From Aestuariivirga litoralis (GTDB taxonomy: Bacteria > Pseudomonadota > Alphaproteobacteria > Rhizobiales > Aestuariivirgaceae), in contig NZ_WAHS01000001.1 of NCBI RefSeq assembly GCF_015714715.1, forward strand, positions 1,860,001 through 1,924,000: a stretch of 64,000 bases of DNA. Reading direction: 5' to 3'. This document shows, piece after piece, positions 53,301 to 61,508 of the stretch. Position 1 is the stretch's first letter. Every line of letters begins with the position of its first letter. A program made the translations under genes and the position numbers. The notes beneath the pieces are model-generated. The model worked only from the letters and a program-made list of their open reading frames with translations, was not told the DNA's origin and ran no database searches.

Positions 53301-55135
53301 TGGGTGTTGGAAATCTTGGTCACGTCGAGCGCGTTGAGCTGGGCGGTGCCCAAGCTGTTCAACTGTGCCGTGGTGAGGCCCTGGGTCTGCGCCGTGGTGA
53401 GCGCGCCGAGCTGCGTATCCGAGAAATGGCTGATCGCCGTGGTGGTCAAGGTTGAGAGCTGCTTGGTCGATATGGCGCCAAGCTGAGCAGTGCTCCAGGC
53501 CTGCACATTGTCGCTGGAAAGAGCGCCCAGAGCGGCCGTGCTGAGGACGGCGATATTGGTGGTGGACAGCCCGGTGGCCTGGGTGGTGGAGAGAGCGGCG
53601 ATGCCGGTTTCGTTCAGCGCACCGATCTGCAGCGTAGACAAGCTGGACAGATTGAGGGCGGCCATCTGCGTGGAGCCGAGGCTGTTGAGCTGGCCAGCCG
53701 TGAGGCCGCGCAGCTGCGTCGAGCTCAGGCCACCCAGCTGGGTGTCTGAGAATTTGGCAATGTCAGTCGCGTTGAGGCCGGAGAGCTGCTTCGACGACAG
53801 AGCGCCAAGCTGGGCTGTACCCCAGCCCTGCAACTCGTCGGAATTCAAGGCCTTCAGGTCATCGGTGGTCAGAACCGCGATCTGGGCGGTGGTAAGGGAC
53901 TGGCTCTGGGTGGTCGAAAGAGCGCCGAAGGCTACCGTGGTCATGCCCTTGATCTGGGTGACCGACAGCTTGGTTGCATCGAGCGCGTTAAGCTGGGCCG
54001 TATCCAGCGTGTTGAGCTGGGTGGTGGTGAGGCCCTGAACCTGCGCAGTGGTCAGCCCATTCAATTGGGTGTCGGAGAAATGCGCGAGCGCCGTGGTCGA
54101 CAAGCCGGACAATTGCTTTGTGGTGATGGCGCCGAGCTGAGCGGTGCTCCAGGTCTGGAGATTGTCGGAAGCAATGGCACCCAAAGCGGCATTGCTTAGC
54201 GAAGCGATCTGCGTGGTGGTGAAAGCAGCGGATTGCGTGGCGGAGAGAGCGGCAACGCCGGTTTCGTTCAGACCACTGATTTGCAATGTGGACAGATTGG
54301 TCACGTCGATGGCGTTGAGCTGCGTGGTGCCCAGGCCGTTCAACTGGCCAGCGGTCAAACCGCGCAGCTGGGTTGAAGAAAGCCCGCCGAATTGCGTGTC
54401 AGAGAAATTGCCGAGGGCTGCCGTCGAAAGGCCCGACAGCTGCTTGGAGGTCAACGCCGCCAATTGGGCGGTGCCCCAGCCCTGCACTTCTTCCGAGCTC
54501 AAGGCTGCGAGATCCTGGGTGGTCAACGCACCGATCTGGGTGGCGGTGAGGGATTGCGCCTGGGTGGTGGAAAGGTTGCCGACGGCAGTTGCAGTCATGC
54601 CCTTGATCTGGGTGACCGACAGCTTGGTCGTATCGAGCGCGTTGAGCTGGGCCGTATCGAGCGTATTGAGCTGGGTGGTGGTCAGGCTCTGGGCCTGGGT
54701 GGTGGTGAGGCCGTTGAGCTGGGTATCAGAAAAGTGCGCCAGTGCCGCGGTAGAAAGCGTGGAGAGCTGCTTGGTGGTGATGGCGGCGAGCTGCGTTGCA
54801 TCCCAGCTTTGCACATCGGTTGCGCTGAGCGAGGCCATTGCGGCGGCCTGAATGTTCGAAATCTGTGATGCAGTGAAGCTTGGCGTCTGCGTATCGGTGA
54901 GGGCGATCAGTGTATCTCCGATGAGGCCGCTCATCGCTACCGTGGATATGCCCTTGATCTGGTCGGTGCCCATCGCCTGGAGATCAGTTGTCTCCATCGC
55001 GTTGATCTGGGTTGCCGAAAGTGCCCCCACCTGCGTGGTGGAGAGTGACTGCACATCAGATGAGGAGAGCTGCTTGATGGCCGTGGTGGTAAGGGCCGCA
55101 ATCTGACGGGTGGTCAGGCTTGATACGATCGACAT
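50312..55135 (-). CDS. Giant Ser/Thr-rich nested-repeat protein
   Basis: This 1607-residue protein is built almost entirely from an 8-residue motif of the form L-[ST]-[ST]-x-Q-[LIV]-x-x (for example LTTAQIAV, LSSKQLSG). Thirteen octads plus five residues give a 109-residue unit with one Trp each. In the unit after the tenth Trp, 35 of 109 residues are Ser or Thr. No Cys was seen, and only three Pro, all outside the array. There is no signal peptide, LPXTG, RTX motif or membrane segment. The ending DQIAALITVSNP gives no known secretion signal. ATG 55135 has GGAG ten bases before it; the ORF could start 54 bases earlier. The S/T-x-x-Q pattern is like helix N-caps, so a helical solenoid is possible. 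The gene lies in an operon with the GT41 gene. The family is not recognised. Confidence 0.9.
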   Translation of the reverse strand: MSIVSSLTTRQIAALTTTAIKQLSSSDVQSLSTTQVGALSATQINAMETTDLQAMGTDQIKGISTVAMSGLIGDTLIALTDTQTPSFTASQISNIQAAAMASLSATDVQSWDATQLAAITTKQLSTLSTAALAHFSDTQLNGLTTTQAQSLTTTQLNTLDTAQLNALDTTKLSVTQIKGMTATAVGNLSTTQAQSLTATQIGALTTQDLAALSSEEVQGWGTAQLAALTSKQLSGLSTAALGNFSDTQFGGLSSTQLRGLTAGQLNGLGTTQLNAIDVTNLSTLQISGLNETGVAALSATQSAAFTTTQIASLSNAALGAIASDNLQTWSTAQLGAITTKQLSGLSTTALAHFSDTQLNGLTTAQVQGLTTTQLNTLDTAQLNALDATKLSVTQIKGMTTVAFGALSTTQSQSLTTAQIAVLTTDDLKALNSDELQGWGTAQLGALSSKQLSGLNATDIAKFSDTQLGGLSSTQLRGLTAGQLNSLGSTQMAALNLSSLSTLQIGALNETGIAALSTTQATGLSTTNIAVLSTAALGALSSDNVQAWSTAQLGAISTKQLSTLTTTAISHFSDTQLGALTTAQTQGLTTAQLNSLGTAQLNALDVTKISNTQITGMTATVFGTLSSTQVGALTTGQVAVLTSTELGALSSDNVQAWSTAQLGAITTKQLSALSTSALANFSDTQLGALTTAQTQSLTTTQLNTLATAQLNALDVTKLSTVQVKGMTATAVEALSTTQAQSLTAASIGVMSAADIAALSSDELQGWGTAQLAALTSSQIAGLNATDIADFSDTQLGGLSATQLKGLTAGQLNSLGSTQMGALNLTNLSTLQISGLNATGIGALSTTQATGLSTTNIAVLTTTALGALSSDNVQAWSTAQMGAITTKQLSALTTVAIANFSDTQLGALTTAQVQGLTTAQLNGLGTTQLNALDATKLSTVQIKGMTATAFGALSTTQSQSLTTTQISSLSTDDLQALNSDELQGWGTAQMAALSSKQLSGLSTAALANFSDTQLGALSSTQLRGLTAAQLNGIGSTQMAALNLTNLSTLQVGALNATGIGNLSTTQATGLSTTNIAALSATALGAIASDNVQAWSTAQLGAISTKQLSALTTSAIAHFSDTQLGGLTTAQTQSLTTTQVNGLATTQLNALDITKLSTLQLTGMTTAVFGTISTTQANALTTGQIGLLSTGALEALTSDELQAWSTAQMGAITTKQLSTLTTADIAKFSDTQLGALTTAQTQGLTATQLNGLATAQLNALDVTKLSTAQIKGMTTVALEALSTTQAQSLTTAEIGVLTAAGVGALSSDEIQGWGTAQLAALTTTQIGGLSTTDLGDFSDTQFAALTTSQLGGLTATQLNGLGTTQLNAITITNLSTTQVGGLDATGVGALTTVQASGFNTAQVAALSSTAIGGIASDALQAWSTAQLGALSTKQLSALTTTAFSHFSDTQLGALSTVQVQGLTTTQVNTLGTTQLNALDATKLSTAQVAGLTATAAGALTSTQFGAFAASQVTALSTTALNALSTDEFGALTTAQASALTAVQILNLSTTKFAALSATTGLPNLSTTAITAMTTAQIAALSTDQAGAFTSTQVGAMTTDQIAALITVSNP
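50555..54805 (-). repeat. Thirteen 327-bp tandem units within the giant gene
   Basis: Taking the single Trp of each unit as a landmark, its codon occurs on the plus strand as CCA at 54803, 54476, 54149, 53822, 53495, 53168, 52841, 52514, 52187, 51860, 51533, 51206 and 50879. Every step is exactly 327 bp, so no indel has accumulated. The Trp contexts alternate between type A (AWSTAQ-like) and type B (GWGTAQ) in the order ABABA-ABABA-ABA. This reveals a higher-order unit of five (1635 bp, 545 residues). Confidence 0.9.
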
Positions 55136-55448
55136 CGGGGCAAATTCTCCATTCGGACACGGGTGAACACGGCCTAAAAACGCACACACCTCTGGCCAAA
55201 CAGATGGCTTCAGCTTGACGGATGTTAATTAAGACAACTTGTGTGAAACTGGCTGAGCTACCCGAGACTTACGACCCGCTATTATCAAATCAGCTGGCAG
55301 ATCACAGGGGTAACGCACTTCATTGCTGCGCCGCAAGCGTGAATTCCGTCACAATTCTTAATTCTGAAGTTGGACTTCCTCCCTGGACTGGCGTTCTTGC
55401 CGGACTGCACCATGGATGCAATAGTGCCGCATCACTAAGGTCCCCGCC
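55136..55448. other. Intergenic region between repeat protein and soeA
   Basis: This 313-bp region must hold the divergent promoters of the repeat-protein operon and soeABC. A TTGACG (55215-55220) lacks a matching -10 box. The AT-rich segment ttaattaagacaacttgtgtg stands out, but no operator, small ORF or RNA structure is convincing. Confidence 0.5.
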
Positions 55449-58259
55449 ATGACGGCCGAACCCAAGATCAATCTTTCGCCCAAAGGCTGGGACGAAATCA
55501 AAACTACCACTTGCTATATGTGCGCCTGCCGCTGCGGCATCCGGGTGCATCTGAAAGACGGCAAGGTTACTTACATCGACGGTAACGCCGACCATCCGGT
55601 GAACAAAGGCATTATCTGCGGCAAGGGTGCCGCTGGCATCAAGCAGCATTATTCGCCGGCGCGTTTGTCCAAACCCTTGCTACGGGTGGGTGAGCGTGGT
55701 TCGGGCGAATTCCGCGAGATTGAATGGGACGATGCGCTGACCATGGCCACGCAATGGCTGTCTGACGTGCGCAATTCCGATCCGAAGAAACTGGCCTTCT
55801 TCACCGGCCGCGATCAGAGCCAGGGATTGACGGGCTGGTGGGCCTCGCAATTCGGCACGCCGAATTATGCCGCACATGGCGGCTTCTGCTCGGTGAACAT
55901 GGCGGCGGCGGGGCTTTACACCTATGGCGGCGCGTTCTGGGAATTCGGCGAACCCGATTGGAAGCACACCAAATATTTCCTGCTGTTCGGCGTGGCGGAG
56001 GATCACGGCTCCAACCCGATCAAGGCGGGCCTGGGCAAGCTGAAGGCGCGAGGCGCCAAGATCGTTTCGATCAATCCGGTGAAGACGGGTTACTCCGCCA
56101 TTGCTGATGAATGGATCGGAATCACGCCCGGCACCGATGGGTTGTTTGTGGGGGCATTGATCCACTGCCTGCTGGCGGCACAGAAGATCGATGCGGAATA
56201 TCTGTCGCGCTACACCAATGCTTCGTGGCTGGTGATCGAGAACCCGGGCGGGGCGGATGATGGCCTCATCCTGCGCAATCCTGCGGGCACGCCGTTGGTG
56301 TGGGACAAGCAGGGCAGCGGCACCAAGGCTGGGCCATTCGGCGCAACGCCTGCATTGTTGGGCCGCTTCAACCTGCCCGATGGCCGCAAGGTGGTGACCA
56401 GCTTCACGCTGATCGCCGAGCGCTTTGCTGGCGATGAGTATTCGCCAGAGCGCGTCGCCGAAAAATGCGGCGTGCCGCCGGAGACGACGCGGCGCATTGC
56501 GGCCGAGTTGGCGCATACGGCGTTCAATGAAACCATCGAGCTTGATATTCCATGGACGGATTATCTGGGCCGGCGCCATGAAAAGACTTTGGGCCGCCCG
56601 GTTTCGATGCATGCAATGCGCGGGATCAGTGCGCATTCCAATGGCTTTCACACCTGCCGCAGCATTCACGTGCTGCAGATCATGCTAGGCACCATCGATG
56701 TGCCGGGCGGCTCGCGCTACAAGCCGCCCTTCCCCAAATCCATTCCGCCGCATGTGAAGCCCGCCGGAAAGCCGGGGCAAGTGCAGCCCGGCAAGCCCCT
56801 ACCCGGCCCGCCGCTGGGTTTTGTCTCAGGGCCGGAAGATTTGCTGGTGGATTCAGTTGGCACGCCGCAGCGCATCGACAAGGCTTATTCCTGGGATGCG
56901 CCGCTTGCTGCGCATGGCTTGATGCACATGGTCATCAACAATGCCAGCAAGGGCGACCCTTACACTATCGACGTGCTGTTCATGTATATGGCGAATATGA
57001 GCTGGAATTCGGCGATGAATGTGCCGGATACGCTCAAGGCCCTGACCGCGAAGAAGCCTGACGGCTCTTACGTGATCCCCAAGATTATCTATTCCGATGC
57101 TTATGCTTCGGAGACGGTGCAGTATGCAGATCTCGTTTTGCCCGATACCACTTACCTTGAACGCTGGGACTGCATCTCGATGCTGGACCGGCCGATATCG
57201 GAAGCTGATGGCCCGGCGGATTCGATCCGTCAGCCGGTGGTGGAGCCTGACCGCGATGTGCGGCCGTTCCAGACTGTGCTGCTCGATCTCGGCCACCGCC
57301 TCGGCCTGCCCGCCATGACCAATGCTGAAGGTGGGCCGCGTTATCCGGGCGGCTATCCTGATTACATTGTGAATCATGAACGTGCGCCGGGACTTGGGCC
57401 TCTGGCGGGTTTCCGCGGCAAGGATGGCAAGGCCGCAGGGCGCGGGGCAGTGAACCCCAATCAGCTGCAGGCCTATATCGACAATGGCAGTCACTGGTAT
57501 CAGGAACTCAGTGACAACATGAAATACTATAGGCATGTGAACTGGGATTATCTGGACTGGGCCACGTTCTTTGGCTTCCTGCCGCGCCCCGAACCGATCA
57601 TCCACCAGGTCTATTCCGAGACGCTGCAGAAATTCCGCCTCGCGGCGCAGGGCCATGGCAAGGTGGTGGTGCCGGAGCAGCACCGGAAGCGCATCGCAAC
57701 TTATTTCGATCCGATCCCGTTCTGGTATGCGCCGTTTGAAGGCGAGATGGTGAGTGATGAAGACTTCCCCATCCATGCGATCACCCAGCGGCCGATGGCG
57801 ATGTATCACTCCTGGGGTTCACAGAATTCCTGGCTGCGGCAGATTCTCGGGCGCAACTGGCTTTACATGCACAAGGCGAAGGCGGAGAAACTCGGCATCG
57901 CCGATGGTGACTGGGTGGATGTGACCTCGCATCACGGCACGATCAAAGCCCAAGTGAAATTCTCCGATGGGCAGAATGAGCATACTGTGTGGACGTGGAA
58001 TGCTATCGGCAAGCGCAAGGGTGCCTGGGCGCTGACACCGGATTCACCTGAGGGGGAGAAGGGTTTTCTGCTGAACCATCTGATCAGTGATCTTTTGCCG
58101 GAACGCGAGGGCGGTTACCGCTATTCCAATTCCGATCCAGTGACTGGGCAAGCGGCGTGGTATGATTTGAAAGTGCGGATCAGCAAGAGTGCGGACCAGA
58201 AGCCAGAAAGCGCACCGCAATTTCCGGTGCTGAAGTCAACGAAAAGGAAGCGCGCATGA
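55449..58259 (+). CDS. soeA: Molybdopterin oxidoreductase, SoeA-like sulfite dehydrogenase subunit
   Basis: This 936-residue catalytic subunit belongs to the DMSO reductase family. The N-terminus has the 4Fe-4S motif with C22, C25, C29 and C57 (CYMCACRC, GIICGKG) and no Tat signal, so it works in the cytoplasm. C147 in HGGFCSVNM is the probable Mo ligand. The later segments (YADLVLPDTTYLERWD, ITQRPMAMYHSWGSQN, LGIADGDWVDVTSHHG) are typical. Size, missing Tat signal and linkage to a ferredoxin-type and a DmsC-like gene match SoeABC, which oxidises sulfite to sulfate on the cytoplasmic side. It could instead act on another sulfur or nitrogen compound; sulfite is most likely. Confidence 0.82.
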   Translation: MTAEPKINLSPKGWDEIKTTTCYMCACRCGIRVHLKDGKVTYIDGNADHPVNKGIICGKGAAGIKQHYSPARLSKPLLRVGERGSGEFREIEWDDALTMATQWLSDVRNSDPKKLAFFTGRDQSQGLTGWWASQFGTPNYAAHGGFCSVNMAAAGLYTYGGAFWEFGEPDWKHTKYFLLFGVAEDHGSNPIKAGLGKLKARGAKIVSINPVKTGYSAIADEWIGITPGTDGLFVGALIHCLLAAQKIDAEYLSRYTNASWLVIENPGGADDGLILRNPAGTPLVWDKQGSGTKAGPFGATPALLGRFNLPDGRKVVTSFTLIAERFAGDEYSPERVAEKCGVPPETTRRIAAELAHTAFNETIELDIPWTDYLGRRHEKTLGRPVSMHAMRGISAHSNGFHTCRSIHVLQIMLGTIDVPGGSRYKPPFPKSIPPHVKPAGKPGQVQPGKPLPGPPLGFVSGPEDLLVDSVGTPQRIDKAYSWDAPLAAHGLMHMVINNASKGDPYTIDVLFMYMANMSWNSAMNVPDTLKALTAKKPDGSYVIPKIIYSDAYASETVQYADLVLPDTTYLERWDCISMLDRPISEADGPADSIRQPVVEPDRDVRPFQTVLLDLGHRLGLPAMTNAEGGPRYPGGYPDYIVNHERAPGLGPLAGFRGKDGKAAGRGAVNPNQLQAYIDNGSHWYQELSDNMKYYRHVNWDYLDWATFFGFLPRPEPIIHQVYSETLQKFRLAAQGHGKVVVPEQHRKRIATYFDPIPFWYAPFEGEMVSDEDFPIHAITQRPMAMYHSWGSQNSWLRQILGRNWLYMHKAKAEKLGIADGDWVDVTSHHGTIKAQVKFSDGQNEHTVWTWNAIGKRKGAWALTPDSPEGEKGFLLNHLISDLLPEREGGYRYSNSDPVTGQAAWYDLKVRISKSADQKPESAPQFPVLKSTKRKRA

Positions 58260-59053
58260 CGATGCTTCCGGCAACGACGACCAAAAAGCTCGGACTGGTC
58301 ATTGATCTTGATACCTGCGTGGGGTGCCAGGCTTGCGCCACATCCTGCAAGGAATGGAACGCGCAAGGCGACAGCGGGCCGCTGACGGATACTGATCCGC
58401 AAGGAGCGGATGTATCGGGCCCATGGTTCAACCGCATTCATGGTTATGAAGTGTTGGAAGAAGGCCGCAGCGATTCACGCATCGTGAATTTTCCGCGCTC
58501 ATGTCTGCATTGCGAGGAGCCGGCTTGCGTGACCGTGTGCCCCACGGGTGCGTCCTACAAGCGCGCCGAAGACGGCATCGTGCTGGTGAACCCTGAAACA
58601 TGCATCGGCTGCAAGCTGTGTTCCTGGGCCTGCCCTTATGGTGCGCGCGAATATGATTACATGCAGGGCGTGATGAAGAAATGCACCTTGTGTGTGGACC
58701 GCATCTATAATGACAATCTGGTCGAGGAAGACCGTGTGCCAGCCTGCGTGCGTGCGTGCCCCACGGGGGCGCGACACTTTGGTGATTTGGCCGATGAAAG
58801 TTCTGAAGTTTCCATTCTGGTGAAGGAGCGTGGCGGTTTCGATCTGTTGCCGGAGATGGGCTACAAACCCACCAACAAATATCTGCCACCACGCGCGCGC
58901 CGGGAGAATTATGCGGCAGGTGTGGAAGCACTGCCCAAGGGGGACGGATCGGTGATGGAAATGTTGTTCGCCTGGGCGGACAAGCTGCTTACGCCTTCGG
59001 CGGTGACTGCAGCGGCGAACCCGGACGATCATTCGGACAAGTTGGAAGGCTGA
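58256..59053 (+). CDS. soeB: 4Fe-4S ferredoxin subunit SoeB-like
   Basis: This 265-residue electron-transfer subunit has four cysteine clusters typical of DmsB/PsrB-like proteins: CVGCQACATSC, CLHCEEPACVTVCPTG, CIGCKLCSWACPYG, and CTLC with CVRACPTG. They would hold four [4Fe-4S] centres linking the Mo subunit to the membrane anchor. ATGA overlap with soeA and TGATG overlap with the next gene show an operon. ATG 58262 is an alternative start two codons later. Confidence 0.88.
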   Translation: MTMLPATTTKKLGLVIDLDTCVGCQACATSCKEWNAQGDSGPLTDTDPQGADVSGPWFNRIHGYEVLEEGRSDSRIVNFPRSCLHCEEPACVTVCPTGASYKRAEDGIVLVNPETCIGCKLCSWACPYGAREYDYMQGVMKKCTLCVDRIYNDNLVEEDRVPACVRACPTGARHFGDLADESSEVSILVKERGGFDLLPEMGYKPTNKYLPPRARRENYAAGVEALPKGDGSVMEMLFAWADKLLTPSAVTAAANPDDHSDKLEG

Positions 59054-59988
59054 TGAACCCCGCCTATTCTGTCATCTTCTTTACTGTCTCTTCAGGCGCT
59101 GGCTATGGCTTGCTGGCTTTGGCTGGGCTTGTGGGTAACGCACATGGCAAGGCGTCTTCGCCCGGCTTTGCGATCACCACGATGGTTTTGGCTTTGGTGC
59201 TGATCACAGCAGGGCTGCTGTCTTCGACTGCCCATCTGGGGCGGCCGGAACGCGCATGGCGGGCGTTCTCACAATGGCGGTCAAGCTGGCTGTCGCGCGA
59301 GGGCGTGGCTTCGGTGGTGACTTATCCCATCGCAATTGCTTTCGGCGCGGTGTGGTCGGGGCTGATCGACGTGCCGCAATTGATCGGGCCGTTGGGGATT
59401 GCCACGTCTCTCATGTGTGCCGTCACTGTGGTCTGCACGGCGATGATCTATGCCTCGCTGAAAACCATTCCGGCCTGGTACAGCCGCTTCACGCTGCCGA
59501 CCTATCTGGCCTTTGCGCTGGCCACTGGCTCTGCGTTGCTCTCAGTTGTGAGTGTGATCTTCGGGCGGTTTCAGGCAGGGGCTGCAAATTTCCAGGCACT
59601 GCTGAGCGTCATTCTGATCTTCATCGTGATCGTGCTGAAATGGCTGTACTGGCGGCATCGGCGGCGGGCACGGCGGGAGTTCAGCATGGGCCAGGCCACA
59701 GGCCTTGGCGAAGGTGTGCGGCAATGGGAAGTGCCGCATACGGCGAGCAACTTCATCATGAAGGAAATGGGCTTTGCGGTGGCGCGCAAACATGCGCGGC
59801 GGTTGCAGTTCCTGTGCACGCTGCTGCTCGACATTGCTTTTTTTCTCACGCTTTTCAGCCCGAAGGTGCCGTATCTGGTGATGCTGGTAGCGCCGCTTCT
59901 GCTGTTGGCAGCCTGGGTGGAACGCTGGCTGTTTTTTGCAGAAGCCGAACATGTCTCCGCGCTGTTCTACGGCAAGCCTGCGGTCTGA
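59053..59988 (+). CDS. soeC: DmsC-type membrane anchor SoeC-like
   Basis: This 311-residue membrane protein has about eight hydrophobic helices of the DmsC family (start NPAYSVIFFTVSSGAGYGLLALAGL, then STAHLGRPERAWRAFSQWRSSWLSREG). The anchor binds the SoeA/B pair to the membrane and passes electrons to quinone. It has the STAHLGRPERAW motif conserved in DmsC-type proteins. The overlap by one base with soeB, and the terminator 25 bp after its stop, mark the operon's end. Confidence 0.85.
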   Translation: MNPAYSVIFFTVSSGAGYGLLALAGLVGNAHGKASSPGFAITTMVLALVLITAGLLSSTAHLGRPERAWRAFSQWRSSWLSREGVASVVTYPIAIAFGAVWSGLIDVPQLIGPLGIATSLMCAVTVVCTAMIYASLKTIPAWYSRFTLPTYLAFALATGSALLSVVSVIFGRFQAGAANFQALLSVILIFIVIVLKWLYWRHRRRARREFSMGQATGLGEGVRQWEVPHTASNFIMKEMGFAVARKHARRLQFLCTLLLDIAFFLTLFSPKVPYLVMLVAPLLLLAAWVERWLFFAEAEHVSALFYGKPAV

Positions 59989-60012
59989 TTCCCGGCCAGC
60001 TTGCCCAAAATC

Positions 60013-60039
60013 CGGGCAGAAAAATTTTGCCCGATTTTT
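60013..60039 (+). terminator. Rho-independent terminator
   Basis: CGGGCA (60013-60018) pairs with TGCCCG (60028-60033), and A then T5 follow (60034-60039). It lies 24 bp after the soeC stop and most likely ends the soeABC transcript. Confidence 0.75.
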
Positions 60040-60086
60040 GCGCTTGCGCATCGCAGTGCAGCGAGGCAACGTCTTAAACGAGTATC

Positions 60087-61502
60087 ATGCCAGCGTTTTT
60101 CGACGAGATGAACAGCACGGGGGCCAAGCTTCGAGAGCCCTATGACCGGATTTCCGAGTGGCTATCCGGCCTAAGCCCTGCCGACGTGGCCAAAGCCTCA
60201 GCTGATGCTGAAGCGATTTTCCGCCGCCAAGGCATTACCTTTGCCGTCTATGGCAGCGGCGAAGCTTCCGAGCGCCTGATCCCGTTTGACATTGTGCCTC
60301 GTATTTTTGCCGCGCAGGAATGGCGCCGGCTTTCACGCGGGATCGAGCAGCGAGTGCGCACGCTGAATGCCTTCCTGCATGACATCTATCACCGGCAGGA
60401 AATCATCCGGGCGGGCAAAATTCCGCGCGAGGCAATCATCAACAACGAAGCCTTCGTGCCGGAAATGATGGGGCTTGATCCGGCGCGGGGCATCTATTCG
60501 CACATCATCGGCATCGACATTGTACGCACCGGCGAGAATGATTTCTTCGTGCTGGAAGACAATTGCCGCACGCCGTCGGGTGTTTCCTACATGCTCGAAG
60601 ACCGGGAAGCGATGATGTATCTCTTCCCGCAGCTGTTCGCGCAGCAGCGCGTGGCGCCGGTCGATCATTATCCATCCATGTTGCGCTCCACCATGGAGAG
60701 TGTTGCGCCGCCGGCCTGCAAGGGCGACCCGGTGATTGTGGTGTTGACCCCCGGCATCCACAATTCAGCATTTTTTGAGCACGCGTTTCTCGCTGATGAA
60801 ATGGGCGCTGAGCTTTGCGAAGGCCATGATCTCTTTGTGTCTGATGGCTGGCTTTACATGCGCACCACGCAAGAGCCGAAGCGCGTGGACATTGTGTACC
60901 GCCGCATTGATGATGCCTATCTTGATCCCTTGACCTTCCGGCCTGATTCCGCTTTGGGTGTACCGGGGGTTTTCGATGTGTACCGCGCGGGCCGCGTGAC
61001 GCTGGTCAATGCGCCGGGCACGGGCCTGGCCGATGACAAGTCGATCTACTCTTATATTCCCGACATGATTTCGTTCTACACAGGCGAGAAGCCGCTGCTG
61101 CAGAATGTGCCGACCTATCGCTGCGGCGATGCTGACAGTTTGAAATATGTGCTGGATCATCTGAAAGAACTGGTGGTGAAGGAAGTCCACGGCTCCGGAG
61201 GCTACGGCATGCTGGTGGGGCCCGCTTCGACCAAGGCGCAGATTGAAGATTTCCGCGCAAGGCTGATCGCGCGGCCCGGCAATTACATTGCCCAGCCTAC
61301 GCTGGCGCTGTCCACCGTCCCGACTTTCACCGAGAGTGGCGTGGCGCCGCGCCATGTGGACCTTCGCCCCTTCGTGCTTTCGGGAGATAAGATCAGGATC
61401 ACGCCGGGCGGCTTGACGCGCGTGGCGCTGAAGGAAGGCTCGCTGGTGGTGAATTCATCGCAGGGCGGCGGCACCAAAGACACCTGGGTTCTGGAGGACT
61501 GA
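60087..61502 (+). CDS. Circularly permuted ATP-grasp protein (CP_ATPgrasp)
   Basis: This 471-residue protein belongs to the circularly permuted ATP-grasp type 2 family (formerly DUF404/DUF407). Motifs: FAVYGSGEASERLIPFDIVPR, NNEAFVPEMMGLDPARGIYSH, the segment VLEDNCRTPSGVSYMLEDRE, and VVKEVHGSGGYGMLVGP in the ATP-binding part. Members probably ligate an amino acid or amine to a peptide or protein, using ATP; the true substrate is not known. It forms a transcription unit with the alpha-E, transglutaminase-like and Anbu genes, with gaps of 6, 4 and 29 bp. Confidence 0.9.
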   Translation: MPAFFDEMNSTGAKLREPYDRISEWLSGLSPADVAKASADAEAIFRRQGITFAVYGSGEASERLIPFDIVPRIFAAQEWRRLSRGIEQRVRTLNAFLHDIYHRQEIIRAGKIPREAIINNEAFVPEMMGLDPARGIYSHIIGIDIVRTGENDFFVLEDNCRTPSGVSYMLEDREAMMYLFPQLFAQQRVAPVDHYPSMLRSTMESVAPPACKGDPVIVVLTPGIHNSAFFEHAFLADEMGAELCEGHDLFVSDGWLYMRTTQEPKRVDIVYRRIDDAYLDPLTFRPDSALGVPGVFDVYRAGRVTLVNAPGTGLADDKSIYSYIPDMISFYTGEKPLLQNVPTYRCGDADSLKYVLDHLKELVVKEVHGSGGYGMLVGPASTKAQIEDFRARLIARPGNYIAQPTLALSTVPTFTESGVAPRHVDLRPFVLSGDKIRITPGGLTRVALKEGSLVVNSSQGGGTKDTWVLED

Positions 61503-61508
61503 TCCGGA

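Noticed and set aside
50300-54868. Long plus-strand open frames opposite the repeat gene, rich in Gly/Arg or Val/Ala
   Set aside because: They are mirror images of the 327-bp repeats: the low-complexity composition follows from the opposite strand, and none has a ribosome binding site or a recognisable fold.
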